Assembly: GCF_041242975.1 (NCBI RefSeq)
Contig: NZ_CP162488.1
Span: 543,501 to 607,500, forward strand
Direction of reading: 5' to 3'
DNA from: Xanthomonas sp. DAR 35659
Lineage (GTDB): Bacteria; Pseudomonadota; Gammaproteobacteria; Xanthomonadales; Xanthomonadaceae
Length of the DNA stretch: 64,000 nt
Below, in pieces: positions 25,950-34,512 of the stretch; position 1 is the first letter of the stretch, and every line of letters begins with the position of its first letter. The notes beneath the pieces are model-generated. The model did not search any database and was not told the origin of the DNA. It worked only from the letters and a program-made list of their open reading frames with translations. The position numbers and the translations under genes are program-made.

Positions 25950-26711
25950 TTACGGCAATGCGGCCAGGAATGCCTGCAGCGCGATGGCGACCTCGTCCGC
26001 ATGGCCGAGAAACGGGGCGTGCCCGCCGCCGGCGACGATGTGCAGTTGGGCCTGCGGCGCCAGGGCGGACGCGGCCTGCATCCCGGCGTCCGACACCAGT
26101 CGATCGCGTTGGCCGCCGATCCATAGGCTGGGCACGCGCAGCGTCGGCAACGCGCGGCGCAGGTCGGTGCGTTCGAGCAGCGCCAGGCCGTCCTGCAGCG
26201 CGCGCGCGTCCGGCTCGCCGCGTGCGATCAGCGTCTCGCGCAACATGCGCAGCTCCGCGCGCGCATGCGCCGAGCCGAGCGTGTCCAGCGCCAGGAAGCG
26301 GTCCAGCGTGCCGCGGTAGTCCTCGCCCAGGTCGCGGCCGAACTGGGCGAAGACCTGCGGTTCCACCGCGTGCGGCCAGTCGCCGCCGCGCACGAACCGC
26401 GGCGTCGCCGCGAGCATCGCCAGGCCGCGCACCTGCGGTTGGGTCGCCGCGGCATGCAGCGCGAACAGCCCGCCCAGCGACCAGCCCAGCCATGCCGCCG
26501 GCGGCGTCGCCGCGGCGATCGCGCTGACCACGTGCGGCAGCGCCAGCGGGGTGTCGTCGTCGCGGCTGTGACCATGTCCGGGCAGGTCCACCAGGTGCAT
26601 GCGGTAGTGCGCCGACAGGCGCGCGACGAGCGGCGCGAAGATGCCGCCGTGCAGCGCCCAGCCGTGGATCAGGACCAGATCGGGGCCTTGCCCCACCGTT
26701 TCGATATGCAT
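25950..26711 (-). CDS. bioH: Pimeloyl-[ACP] methyl ester esterase BioH
   Basis: A 253-residue alpha/beta hydrolase of BioH length. The oxyanion segment LVLIHGWALHGG is followed by the nucleophile elbow GWSLGG (S78), the acid in GGQRDRLVSD and the base in GGGHAPFLGH near residue 235. It hydrolyses the methyl ester of pimeloyl-ACP, ending chain elongation. The start MHIETVGQGPDLV is typical. It sits on the same strand as bioF, bioB and the small gene at 26755. Confidence 0.9.
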   Translation of the reverse strand: MHIETVGQGPDLVLIHGWALHGGIFAPLVARLSAHYRMHLVDLPGHGHSRDDDTPLALPHVVSAIAAATPPAAWLGWSLGGLFALHAAATQPQVRGLAMLAATPRFVRGGDWPHAVEPQVFAQFGRDLGEDYRGTLDRFLALDTLGSAHARAELRMLRETLIARGEPDARALQDGLALLERTDLRRALPTLRVPSLWIGGQRDRLVSDAGMQAASALAPQAQLHIVAGGGHAPFLGHADEVAIALQAFLAALP

Positions 26712-26754
26712 CGTCGATCGCGTGCCAATGGAAGGGAATCGGGCGAGGCGGCGG

Positions 26755-27108
26755 TCAGCGCGCCGCGCGCAGCGCCAGCAGCCGTGGCAGCAGCACGCGC
26801 CATTGCTGCCGCGGATAGCGCCATGTCAGCCACGCCGACCAGCGCTGCACGCCCTCGCCGCGCTGGATCGCCGCGCTCAACCAGTCGATGTCGAAGCCCT
26901 CCCAGACCCCGGCCACGCTCGACAGGTTCGGTGCCAGGCGCGGATGCACGTCGCGCAGCAGCATCTCCCGCAGCGTGTCCGGCCTGTAGGGCGAGGCGGC
27001 GAGCACCGCGGCGATGTGCGGGTGGCGCAAGGCGACATCGGTGTCCAGGTACAACTCCGACAGCGCTTCCCACACCTCGCGGCGCGCCGCGAGGTCGTCG
27101 CCGCTCAT
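26755..27108 (-). CDS. Small bio-cluster protein (DUF7079-like)
   Basis: A 117-residue acidic/aromatic protein, [25 protein letters not shown], with Trp/Tyr-rich helices later ([28 protein letters not shown]). The ATG overlaps the bioF stop, so it is translationally coupled to bioF and lies just upstream of bioH. I associate the sequence pattern with the DUF7079 family, without a known activity. Its fixed place between bioF and bioH suggests a role in or beside biotin synthesis; that is inference. Confidence 0.65.
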   Translation of the reverse strand: MSGDDLAARREVWEALSELYLDTDVALRHPHIAAVLAASPYRPDTLREMLLRDVHPRLAPNLSSVAGVWEGFDIDWLSAAIQRGEGVQRWSAWLTWRYPRQQWRVLLPRLLALRAAR

Positions 27109-28325
27109 GCGGGCAGGCCGACCGGATGCGCGGCGAGGCGGTCGCGGGCCAGCGCCAGCGCATCGAGCAGCGCCTGCACCTGCGCCGGCGTGTGCAACGC
27201 CGACAGCGTCACCCGCAGGCGCGACTTGCCGTCCGGCACGGTCGGCGGGCGGATCGCCGAGACCAGGAAGCCGGCCTGCTCCAGCGCCGCCGACAGCGCC
27301 AGCGCGCTGGCCTCGTCGCCGCACAGCAGCGGCTGGATCGGGGTGTCGGAGGACATCAGTTCCAGGCCATGGCGGCGCGCGCCGCCGCGGAACGCGGCGA
27401 TCGTCTCGGCCAGGCGCTCGCGCCGCCACTGGTCGCGCCGCGCCAGCTTGACCGCGGCCAGCGAGGCGGCGGCCTGCGCCGGCGGCAGCGCGGTGGTGTA
27501 CAGGTAGGGCCGCGCGGTTTCGGCCAGATGCCGGATCAGCGCCTCGTCGCCGACGACGAGCGCGCCGTAGCCGCCCAGCGCCTTGCCCAGGGTCACCAGT
27601 TGCAACGGCACGTCGGCCACGCCGAGCCCGGCCTCGGCCACGCAGCCGCGGCCCTGCGGTCCGAGCACGCCGACGCCGTGCGCGTCGTCCACGTACATCA
27701 GCGCCTGCTGCGTGCGCGCGACCAGGGTCAGCGAGCGCAGCGGAGCGATGTCGCCGTCCATGCTGAACACGCCATCGGTGGCCAGCATCGCCGCGCCGTC
27801 GGCGGCGTGCTTGAGCTGGCGCATCGCGCCTTCGGCATCCAGGTGCGGATAGCGGCGCAGGCGGCAGCCGGCCAGGCGGGTGGCGTCGAGCAGGCTGGCG
27901 TGGTTGAGCCGATCCTGCACGCACACGTCCTCTTCCTCGCTCAGCAGCGCCTGCTGCACCGCCAGGTTGGCGATGAAGCCGCTGCCGAACAGCAGCGCCT
28001 GCGAGTAGCCGAGCCAGTCGGCGACCTCGCGTTCCAACTGCTCGTGCAGCGCGTGGTGGCCGCACACCAGGTGCGAGGCGGTCGCGCCGGCGCCCTCGCG
28101 CGCGGCGGCGTCCTGCAGCGCGGCCACCACTTCGAACTGTTGCGCCAGGCCGAGGTAGTCGTTGCTGCAGAAGCCGGTCAGCCAGCGGCCGTCGACTTCC
28201 AGGCGCACGCCGTCGCGGCGGCCGACGCTGCGGCGCACGCGGATGCGGCCCTGCGCTTGGCGCAGCGCGCGCTGGGACTGGATGCGGTCGTACAGATCGG
28301 GGCGGGCCATGGGCGGCGAGGGCAT
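27105..28325 (-). CDS. bioF: 8-amino-7-oxononanoate synthase
   Basis: A 406-residue alpha-oxoamine synthase (PLP fold type I). The PLP lysine is in [15 protein letters not shown], the Asp and His that hold the ring are in [12 protein letters not shown], and the substrate segment [10 protein letters not shown] is near residue 52. It condenses pimeloyl-ACP with alanine. ATG at 28325 ([11 protein letters not shown]) or the internal ATG six codons later may be used. It is downstream of bioB in the same operon with a 109-base gap. Confidence 0.93.
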   Translation of the reverse strand: MPSPPMARPDLYDRIQSQRALRQAQGRIRVRRSVGRRDGVRLEVDGRWLTGFCSNDYLGLAQQFEVVAALQDAAAREGAGATASHLVCGHHALHEQLEREVADWLGYSQALLFGSGFIANLAVQQALLSEEEDVCVQDRLNHASLLDATRLAGCRLRRYPHLDAEGAMRQLKHAADGAAMLATDGVFSMDGDIAPLRSLTLVARTQQALMYVDDAHGVGVLGPQGRGCVAEAGLGVADVPLQLVTLGKALGGYGALVVGDEALIRHLAETARPYLYTTALPPAQAAASLAAVKLARRDQWRRERLAETIAAFRGGARRHGLELMSSDTPIQPLLCGDEASALALSAALEQAGFLVSAIRPPTVPDGKSRLRVTLSALHTPAQVQALLDALALARDRLAAHPVGLPA

Positions 28326-28434
28326 GGGGTGGCTGGCTAGCGTAGCGCGTCCCCGGCCGCGCCGGGCGCGCGGGCCCGGTGCGGCGGCGGGACGCGCGCT
28401 GGGACGGCGCGCCGGGGCGAGGGCCAGGCCGGGA

Positions 28435-29484
28435 TCAGGCCAGCGCGGCGTCGATGGTGCGCCCGCGCGACGGCGCCGCGGTGATGTCCGCGTGCACGGT
28501 GCCGGGATGGTCGTGCGCGTCGGCGTCCACCGTCACCTGCATCGGCCGCAGCCCCAGCCGCGCGAACAGCGCCTGGTCGCGCTCGGTGTCCGGGTTGCCG
28601 GTGGTCAGCAGCTTCTCGCCGTAGAAGATCGAGTTGGCGCCGGCGCAGAAGCACAGCGCCTGCAGTTCGTCGCTCATGCTCTCGCGCCCGGCCGACAGCC
28701 GCACCATCGCCTGCGGCATCGCGATGCGGGCCACAGCGATCGTGCGCACGAACTCGAACGGGTCCAGCTCGACCGTGCCGTGCAAGGGGGTGCCGGCCAC
28801 CTGCACCAGGCGGTTGATCGGCACCGAATCCGGATGCACCGGCAGGTTGGCCAGCGCCTGCAGCAGGCCGGCGCGCTGGTCGCGCGACTCGCCCATGCCG
28901 ACGATGCCGCCGCAGCAGGTCTTCAGCCCGGCGTCGCGCACGTGGGTCAGGGTATCCAGGCGGTCCTGGTACTGGCGGGTGTGGATGATCGAATCGTAGA
29001 AATCCGGCGCGGTGTCCAGATTGTGGTTGTAGTAGTCCAGCCCGGCGGACTTCAGCGCCTGCGCCTGCGCGCCGTCGAGCATGCCCAGGGTGGCGCAGGT
29101 TTCCAGGCCCAACGCCTTCACCTCGCGGATCATCTCCGCCACCTTCGGGATGTCGCGGTCCTTGGGCGAGCGCCACGCCGCGCCCATGCAGAAGCGCGAG
29201 GCGCCGGCGGCCTTGGCCTGGCGCGCCTTGTCCAGCACCGCCGCGGTGCTCATCAGCTTCTGCGCGTCCACGCCGGTGTCGTAGCGCTGCGCCTGCGGGC
29301 AGTACGCGCAGTCCTCCGGACAGCCGCCGGTCTTGACCGAGAGCAGGGTGGACACCTGCACCTGCGCCGGATCGAAGTGCTCGCGGTGCACGGCGGCGGC
29401 GCGGTGCAGCAGTTCCGGGAACGGCAGGTCGAACAGGGCGAGCAGTTCCTGGCGTTGCCAGTCGTGTCGGACGACAGCGGACAT
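28435..29484 (-). CDS. bioB: Biotin synthase
   Basis: A 349-residue radical-SAM enzyme. The SAM-cluster cysteines are C55, C59 and C62 in [12 protein letters not shown]. The residues for the sacrificial 2Fe-2S cluster lie in the [14 protein letters not shown] and [10 protein letters not shown] regions, and [21 protein letters not shown] is typical. It inserts sulfur into dethiobiotin. ATG at 29484 is chosen because AGGA lies upstream and MSAVVRHDW fits the family; the open frame extends 22 codons further. It diverges from comF across a 49-base gap. Confidence 0.94.
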   Translation of the reverse strand: MSAVVRHDWQRQELLALFDLPFPELLHRAAAVHREHFDPAQVQVSTLLSVKTGGCPEDCAYCPQAQRYDTGVDAQKLMSTAAVLDKARQAKAAGASRFCMGAAWRSPKDRDIPKVAEMIREVKALGLETCATLGMLDGAQAQALKSAGLDYYNHNLDTAPDFYDSIIHTRQYQDRLDTLTHVRDAGLKTCCGGIVGMGESRDQRAGLLQALANLPVHPDSVPINRLVQVAGTPLHGTVELDPFEFVRTIAVARIAMPQAMVRLSAGRESMSDELQALCFCAGANSIFYGEKLLTTGNPDTERDQALFARLGLRPMQVTVDADAHDHPGTVHADITAAPSRGRTIDAALA

Positions 29485-29533
29485 GGGGGTTTCCTGACGG
29501 TCAGCGGCTGGGAAAGCGGGCAGTCTGGTGAGC

Positions 29534-30259
29534 ATGGATATCCCTGTCAACTTCGCCAGTGACTTTCAGGTTGACGGAAGCTGGCGGCGCCTGCAGCGCT
29601 GGCTGCTGCCGGAGCGCTGCCTGGTCTGCGGCGAACGCGGTGCCGCCGGGCTGGACCTGTGCCCGGCCTGCCGCGTCGCGCTGCCCTGGAACGTCGGCGC
29701 CTGCATGACCTGCGCGTTGCCGCTGCCGGCGCTGGATGCCGGCCAGGTCTGCGGCGCCTGCCAGCGCAAGCCGCCGCCGCTGACGCTGGTCGCCAGCGCC
29801 TGCGTGTACGCCGCGCCGGTGGACGGGCTGCTGCGCCGCTTCAAGTTCCACCAGGATCTGGCCGCCGGGCGCCTGCTGACGGCGCTGCTGCGCGCGCGCT
29901 GCGGCGATCTGGCGCGCCCGCAAGCCTTGCTGCCGGTGCCGCTGCATGCGGCGCGACTGCGCCAGCGTGGCTACGACCAGGCGCTGGAACTGGCGCGGCC
30001 ATTGGCGCGCGCGCTGGGCCTGCGCTTGTGCGACGGACTGCAGCGCGTGCGCGCGACGGCGCCGCAATCCGAACTCGATGCGCGCGCGCGTCGGCGCAAC
30101 CTGCGCCATGCGTTCGCGGTCCGCGCGCCGTTGCCGCAGCACGTGACCCTGATCGACGACGTGATGACCACCGGCGCGACCCTGCACGCCGCCGCGCAGG
30201 CGCTGCGCCGCGCCGGTGTGGCGCGGGTCGATGCGTGGGTGGTGGCGCGCGTGCCGTGA
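29534..30259 (+). CDS. comF: ComF-family phosphoribosyltransferase-like protein
   Basis: A 241-residue ComF protein. The N-terminal zinc ribbon has paired cysteines in [21 protein letters not shown] and CGACQRK. The C-terminal PRT domain has the PRPP-binding motif [18 protein letters not shown] and the [14 protein letters not shown] segment. ComF homologues aid DNA uptake during transformation, though their reaction is unclear. ATG at 29534 is preferred; a GTG six bases upstream is possible. Its 5' codons overlap the probable bioB promoter and operator. A REP element, interrupted by an IS, follows. Confidence 0.88.
   Translation: MDIPVNFASDFQVDGSWRRLQRWLLPERCLVCGERGAAGLDLCPACRVALPWNVGACMTCALPLPALDAGQVCGACQRKPPPLTLVASACVYAAPVDGLLRRFKFHQDLAAGRLLTALLRARCGDLARPQALLPVPLHAARLRQRGYDQALELARPLARALGLRLCDGLQRVRATAPQSELDARARRRNLRHAFAVRAPLPQHVTLIDDVMTTGATLHAAAQALRRAGVARVDAWVVARVP
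29544..29577 (-). promoter_or_regulatory. Candidate bioB promoter with BirA-like inverted repeat
   Basis: CTGTCAACT (29544-29552) and GGTTGACGG (29569-29577) form an inverted repeat with 16 bases between. This has the spacing of gammaproteobacterial BirA sites (TTGTAAACC...GGTTTACAA), with six of nine positions matching in each half. On the minus strand the left half supplies a perfect -35 TTGACA with a weak -10 CAGACT 17 bases on, so a bound repressor would block bioB. The box lies within the first codons of comF. Confidence 0.45.
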
Positions 30260-30316
30260 GCGTGGGGGTCTATCGTGTGGGGACCCTGGTGGCTGGTAAT
30301 ACCTTCGGAAAGTGTC

Positions 30317-30382
30317 CTGTAGGAGCGGCTTTAGCCGCGACGGGCTTTACAAGGAACGCCTCGTCGCGGCTAAAGCCGCTCC
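30317..30382. repeat. REP palindrome cut by an insertion element
   Basis: CTGTAGGAGCGGCTTTAGCCGCGACGGG and its inverted arm are intact up to GCCGCTCC. The last bases expected (TACAG) are missing here and appear instead at 31612-31616, after the IS element. Joining the two flanks restores GCTCCTACAG exactly. Confidence 0.88.
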
Positions 30383-30389
30383 TTGTATC

Positions 30390-30590
30390 TGGACATGAGG
30401 CCCACGTGGCCTTATGTCTTCCGACTGATCATCGGAGCAGTGCGGGAAGCCCAGTCGCTCCTAAAGCCACGAGCTTGCATTGTAGATTGGCTCCCGCATT
30501 GCATATGCTGGCCCATCGGTGTCCGTACGGTATCCAGAGTCCGCCGCAGGCGTGAACTCGCATCCACAAGGCAGGACCGGGCGCAGCGGT
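30390..30590 (+). ncRNA. Predicted bridge RNA of the IS110 element
   Basis: The left end folds into three units. A 5' hairpin pairs ACATGAGGCC (30393-30402) with GGCCTTATGT (30408-30417). A target loop is closed by TGCGGGA-AGCC (30441-) with GGCTCCCGCA (30489-30498). It contains AGTCGCTCCT (30453-30462), 9/10 identical to the REP side of the target, and TGTAG (30481-30485), complementary to CTACA on the other side. A donor loop is closed by GCTGGCCC...GGTGTCC with GGACCGGGCGCAGC (30574-30587). It contains ACGGTATC (30527-30534), identical to the element's right end, and ACAAGG (30566-30571), complementary to CCTTGT at its left end. This is the IS621-type bridge RNA layout. Confidence 0.8.
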
Positions 30591-30623
30591 GATCGTGTTC
30601 ACCCTACGATGGAGGAATTCCCC

Positions 30624-31595
30624 ATGTCCCCAGTCGTCGGTATCGACGTCGCCAAACACCGTTTCGACCTGGCCATCGACCTGGCCAACGGCAAGTACCG
30701 CACCAAGGCCAAGCTTTCCAACGATCCGAAGGGGTTCCAGGCCCTACGGACGTGGCTGCAGAGCCATGCGCAGGCGGACAGCTGGATCGTGATGGAAGCC
30801 ACCGGCACCTACCACGAGGCCCTGGCTGAGTTCGTGCACGCCTTGGGCTACCGCGTATGCGTCCTCAACCCGGCGCAGACGGCGCTGTATGCCCGCAGCC
30901 AGCTGACTCGGGTCAAGACCGATCGCAGCGATGCCAAGCTGATCGCCAGCTACGGCCTGCGCCATGCGTCGCAATTGCGGCCGTGGCAGCCCGATCCGCC
31001 GGCGCTCAAGCACCTCAAGGCGCTGGTGCGTCGGCGCGAGGACCTGCTGCAGATGCTGCAGATGGAGCGCAACCGCCTGGACGTCGCCGCGCCGGTGGTG
31101 CGCGCCTCGCTGCTAGAGACTATCGGCCAGCTGCAAGCGAACATCGCCCAGATCGAACGGGCCATCGACGACCAGATCGACCAGGATCCTACCCTGCGCG
31201 GGCAGCGCGAGCTGCTGGTCAGCATCGACGACATCGCCGAGAGGAGCGCGGCGCTGTTGCTGGCCGAGCTCGGCGACGTGGAGCGCTTCTCCCAGGCCTC
31301 GGCGGTGACCGCCTTCGCCGGGTTGAATCCACGGCTGCAGGAGTCCGGCAAGCGCAAGGGGCAGGCCTGCATCTCCCGTACCGGCTCCCCACGCCTGCGC
31401 GCCGGCCTGTTCCTGCCGGCCTTGGTCGCCATGACCCACAACCCGGTCGTGCGTGCGCTGAAACAACGCCTGCGCGAACGCGGCAAGGCCAACAAGCAGA
31501 TCATCTGCGCCGCCATGCGCAAGCTGCTGCATATCGCCTACGGCGTGCTCAAATCGCGCACGCCCTTCGACCCTCAAAAGGCCCTTGCCTGTTAG
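30624..31595 (+). CDS. IS110-family DEDD recombinase/transposase
   Basis: A 323-residue IS110 transposase. The N-terminal RuvC-like domain has the acidic set D8 (VVGIDVAKHRFD), E58 (VMEATGTYHE), D100 and D103 (KTDRSDAK). A coiled-coil-like linker follows, then the C-terminal Transposase_20 domain with SIDDIAERSAALLLAELGD and the conserved serine region CISRTGSPRLR. The ATG at 30624 is preferred over one at 30609 because GGAGG lies nine bases before it. It acts with the RNA encoded in its own left end to join donor and target DNA. The frame is complete. Confidence 0.93.
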   Translation: MSPVVGIDVAKHRFDLAIDLANGKYRTKAKLSNDPKGFQALRTWLQSHAQADSWIVMEATGTYHEALAEFVHALGYRVCVLNPAQTALYARSQLTRVKTDRSDAKLIASYGLRHASQLRPWQPDPPALKHLKALVRRREDLLQMLQMERNRLDVAAPVVRASLLETIGQLQANIAQIERAIDDQIDQDPTLRGQRELLVSIDDIAERSAALLLAELGDVERFSQASAVTAFAGLNPRLQESGKRKGQACISRTGSPRLRAGLFLPALVAMTHNPVVRALKQRLRERGKANKQIICAAMRKLLHIAYGVLKSRTPFDPQKALAC

Positions 31596-31611
31596 AGGGG
31601 AAGACGGTATC

Positions 31612-31915
31612 TACAGGGCAAACCGCATCTGACGGGATTGTGGCGAAAGCAGATTGTTGGAGGTGCCCTGGAAGCGCGCGCATGGGCGGTGCGCTTGCCT
31701 GTCGCGAGAAAACGCCGGTGCGTGCTGCGGTGCGCGCGCGTCGGCCGACATGCCGCGGCGGCGCTATGCGCCAGCGGGACGATGGGGGCCGCCATGCAGA
31801 GAAGCGCCTGCGTTCATGGCGACCTCGGCTGGCGCCCGGGTCTGTGCGCATGAACGATGTGCAGACGTGCGCGGCTTTATGATCGTCACTCGGGCAACAA
31901 CGACAGGAGTTTGCG
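31612..31915. other. Gap downstream of the IS; remainder of the REP site
   Basis: It begins with TACAGGG, the displaced end of the interrupted REP arm. Beyond that I see no supportable gene in about 300 bases. A short AT-rich patch with a GACAGGAG ribosome site immediately precedes the lipoprotein start at 31916. Confidence 0.55.
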
Positions 31916-32416
31916 ATGCGCTGGAAGGCTTTGGGTCTGTCGATGGCGCTGTGTGTCTTCGGTGTCACCGGCTGCGGGTACTACGATGCGCCGGACGCCG
32001 CCGCCGCCAGCCCGGTGAAGGCGAAGATCGAATGGCGCCTGGCCAGCCATGCGCCCACCCCCGACTATGTCCAGGCCGACTACCACGGGAAGCCGGTGTA
32101 CCTGGCACCGCAGGCGTTGCTGGTCGTCGAAGAGGCCGCGACCGTGGCGCCCGCCGACAACGACGATGGCCAGCCAGCGCTGGATCTGCGGTTTCCTGGA
32201 CACGGCCAACGCCTGACCCAGGCCACCGAGCAGAACGTCGGCAAGCCGATCGCGCTGCTGGCCGACGGCCAGGTGGTGACCGTGGCCACGGTCATGGCGC
32301 CGTTGCCGGGCGACAGCCTGCGCATCAGCGGGCTGCAGGACGTGCAGGAACAGCAGCGGGTGTTCGCGCTGTTGACCCACGCGCCGGCCGCGCCAGCACA
32401 GGACGCTAAGCGCTAG
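31916..32416 (+). CDS. Lipoprotein with SecDF P1 head-like domain
   Basis: A 166-residue lipoprotein. The signal MRWKALGLSMALCVFGVTGC ends in a lipobox. The mature part contains YLAPQALLVVEEA, a central LDLRFPGHGQRLTQATEQNVGKPIALLADGQVV and MAPLPGDSLRISGL. That pattern (substrate strand, TxxNVGKxxAIxxDG, then GxxxIxG) is the SecD P1 head subdomain found in stand-alone lipoproteins. It could help export or simply reuse the fold. It appears monocistronic, downstream of the IS. The start follows GACAGGAGTTTGCG. Confidence 0.72.
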   Translation: MRWKALGLSMALCVFGVTGCGYYDAPDAAAASPVKAKIEWRLASHAPTPDYVQADYHGKPVYLAPQALLVVEEAATVAPADNDDGQPALDLRFPGHGQRLTQATEQNVGKPIALLADGQVVTVATVMAPLPGDSLRISGLQDVQEQQRVFALLTHAPAAPAQDAKR

Positions 32417-32698
32417 AAGGTGTCGGTGCGATGAGGAGCGGCGGCTGCCGCATTCTCTTCAGACCCTGCGTAACCCTGCGTGGGGCGAGCCGGTGGCCCG
32501 GTGGGCGACGGGCGCGCGCCTGGGGTGCGTGCCTTGGCGTCACGATGTCAGCTTGCGCGCCGGCGAGGCAGCCTTTTGCGCGGTCTTGCATGGTGCTGCG
32601 CATCGGCGATGACTACGCGACTGTCTGGCACGAGGGCCGGCCCGCGCAGGATCGAGTTTCCGAACACGGCGCGCGCCGCGGGTGATCGGCAACAGACG

Positions 32699-33601
32699 CT
32701 AGGCCGCGCGCAGCGCCAATGTCGAGGCGATGCCGGCGAAGATCGCCAGGCCCACCCAGTTGTTGTGCAGGAAGGCGCGAAAGCAGGGCCCGCGTTCGCG
32801 GTTGCGGGCGATGCGGAATTCGTAGGCGACCAGCAGCACCGCGATGCCCAGGCCCGCCCAGTACCAGACCCCCAGCGCGGCGCGAAGGCCGACGAAGGTC
32901 AGGGCGACGAACATCAACGCGTACAGGATGCCCTGCGCGACCAGGTCCAGGTCGCCGAACAGGATCGCGGTGGACTTGGAGCCGGCGCGCAGGTCGTCCT
33001 CGCGATCGACCATCGCGTACCAGGTGTCGTAGGCGGTGGCCCACAGGATGTTGGCCGCGTACAGCAGCCAGCCCAGCGCCGGCACCTCGCCGCGGATCGC
33101 CGCGAACGCCATCGGGATGCCCCAGCCGAAGGCCATGCCCAGATAGACCTGCGGCAGGTAGGTGTAGCGCTTCAGGTAGGGGTAGCTGGCGGCCAGGAAC
33201 AAGCCGACCACGCTGAGGCCGATGGTCAGCGCGTTCATCGTCAGCACCAGCGCGAAGGCGGCCAGCATCAGCAGCGCGAACACCACCAGCGCCTCGCGCC
33301 CGTTGACCGCGCCGGTGGCCAGCGGCCGCGTGCGGGTACGTTCGACCTGCGGATCCAGCCAGCGGTCGGCGTAGTCGTTGATCACGCAGCCGGCCGAGCG
33401 GGTCAGCCACACGCCGGCGGTGAACACGCACAGCGTCCACAGCGGCGGCAGGCCGTCGGCGGCCAGCCACAGCGCCCACCAGGTCGGCCACAGCAGCAGC
33501 AGCACGCCGATCGGGCGGTCGCCGCGCAGCAGCTTCCAGTACTGGCCCAGGCGCGCGCGTGGCGGCAGCGCGGCGGGCGTGTCGTAGCGTTCGTAACCCA
33601 T
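32699..33601 (-). CDS. ubiA: 4-hydroxybenzoate octaprenyltransferase
   Basis: A 300-residue integral membrane prenyltransferase with about eight or nine helices. The two Asp-rich motifs that bind the prenyl diphosphate through Mg are visible: NDYADRWLD near residue 74 and [14 protein letters not shown] near residue 192. It attaches the polyprenyl tail to 4-hydroxybenzoate in ubiquinone synthesis. The start [25 protein letters not shown] is typical of UbiA. The gene stands alone. Confidence 0.93.
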   Translation of the reverse strand: MGYERYDTPAALPPRARLGQYWKLLRGDRPIGVLLLLWPTWWALWLAADGLPPLWTLCVFTAGVWLTRSAGCVINDYADRWLDPQVERTRTRPLATGAVNGREALVVFALLMLAAFALVLTMNALTIGLSVVGLFLAASYPYLKRYTYLPQVYLGMAFGWGIPMAFAAIRGEVPALGWLLYAANILWATAYDTWYAMVDREDDLRAGSKSTAILFGDLDLVAQGILYALMFVALTFVGLRAALGVWYWAGLGIAVLLVAYEFRIARNRERGPCFRAFLHNNWVGLAIFAGIASTLALRAA

Positions 33602-34123
33602 CGCGCAAGGGTAGCAGTCGCGTCGGTCCGGCGGCAGCGCGATGCGGTCGGCCGAGCCCGGTGCAAGGGCGATTGCGCGCGGCAGTGCGGCGTCGCGCCG
33701 CCGCCGAGGCGTCCCGATACCGTGCCAGGACACGTCGCCGCACCGGTGTCGATGCGGCGCGGTCGGGGTTGGCGACCCATCCGCGTCGCCACGACAATCG
33801 GGCGCTGACGTGCGAAATGTGACGGACCAAGGCCAAGACCATCGCCAGGTGGGAGACCGACGTCCCCAAGGCCGGGCAACCAGTGGTGCGCAGCGAGGTC
33901 AAGCAGATCCACTGGAATGCAATGGTCGAATGGCGGCGCGCCTGCTCTTGCCGAAGCCGAAGCCAGGAACGACCAGCAGGCGGCGGACGCCGCGCGTCCG
34001 GCCGGATCTCAGTCCATGGCCGCCGCAGACCAGGGTGAGCGGCGGCTGGGGCCGGCCATCGCGGCCTGCGATCGCCATGGGGGAGACGCGGCGCGCGGTT
34101 TGCCGTTAGAATGCGCGTCCGTT
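33602..34123. other. 522-base gap before tRNA-Arg
   Basis: No gene that I can support. One reading (plus strand, around 33829-33960) gives [18 protein letters not shown] and [15 protein letters not shown], which looks protein-like but has a stop right after its only nearby ATG and no ribosome site. It could be a decayed fragment. The last 80 bases hold the tRNA promoter region. Confidence 0.4.
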
Positions 34124-34200
34124 GCGCCCGTAGCTCAGCCGGATAGAGTAGTGGCTTCCGAAGCCATTGGTCGGGGGTTCGAATCCCTCCGGGCGCGCCA
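34124..34200 (+). tRNA. tRNA-Arg (anticodon CCG)
   Basis: A 77-base cloverleaf with the CCA encoded. The acceptor stem is GCGCCCG/CGGGCGC with discriminator G, the D-arm begins AGCTCAGCCGG, the anticodon loop TTCCGAA gives CCG, and the T-arm is GGGGGTTCGAATCCCTC. It reads the CGG arginine codon, which is common in this high-GC genome. A run of seven T ends about 20 bases downstream. Confidence 0.96.
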
Positions 34201-34512
34201 CCCAGTACTACGCTTTTTTTCCGCATCGTCTTTCCGACGATCGCGTGCTCGGCAATCAGCCCGCTGAAGCCGGGCCGCCGGAACGCGCGGCGGCGCTGGT
34301 CAAAGCCTCGCTGCAGGGATGCTGGAGCAGCACCCGGAACTGAAGCCGCACCGCGCACGGCAGCGACGCGGCTATCGTATGCGGATGCCTGCGCTCATCT
34401 TCCCCGTTTTCGCTCTTGTGCTTGCCCGCCCCGCCGCCTGCTGCGCCGCAGATGCCGGCACAACCGGCCCGCGCCTGCGCATCGGGTGCGCTGCGCAGAT
34501 CCGCACACGGGT
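34201..34512. other. Intergenic stretch after the tRNA
   Basis: CGCTTTTTTTCC at about 34210-34221 is the likely transcription end for the tRNA. A 65-codon frame from ATG at 34319 overlaps the hydrolase start and is not convincing. No integrase or phage-like sequence follows, so there is no sign that this tRNA serves as an attachment site. Confidence 0.5.

Larger units (their letters stand above)
30383..31611 (+). mobile_element. IS110-family insertion sequence inserted in a REP element
   Basis: The element is about 1229 bp, with a 241-bp left non-coding end, one recombinase gene and only about 16 bp after the gene. The boundaries come from the interrupted REP: GCTC-CT at the left (core CT 30382-30383) and CT-ACAG at the right (core CT 31611-31612). 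There are no terminal inverted repeats and no target duplication beyond the shared CT, as expected for IS110. The long left and short right non-coding ends fit the IS110 group rather than the IS1111 group. The gene is intact, so the element may be active. Confidence 0.87.

Noticed and set aside
33829..33960. Protein-like reading [17 protein letters not shown]
   Set aside because: Stop codon directly after the only nearby ATG, no ribosome site and no recognised family.
34124..34512. tRNA-Arg as an integration site of a genomic island
   Set aside because: No integrase, no repeated tRNA end and no composition shift follow the tRNA in this window.
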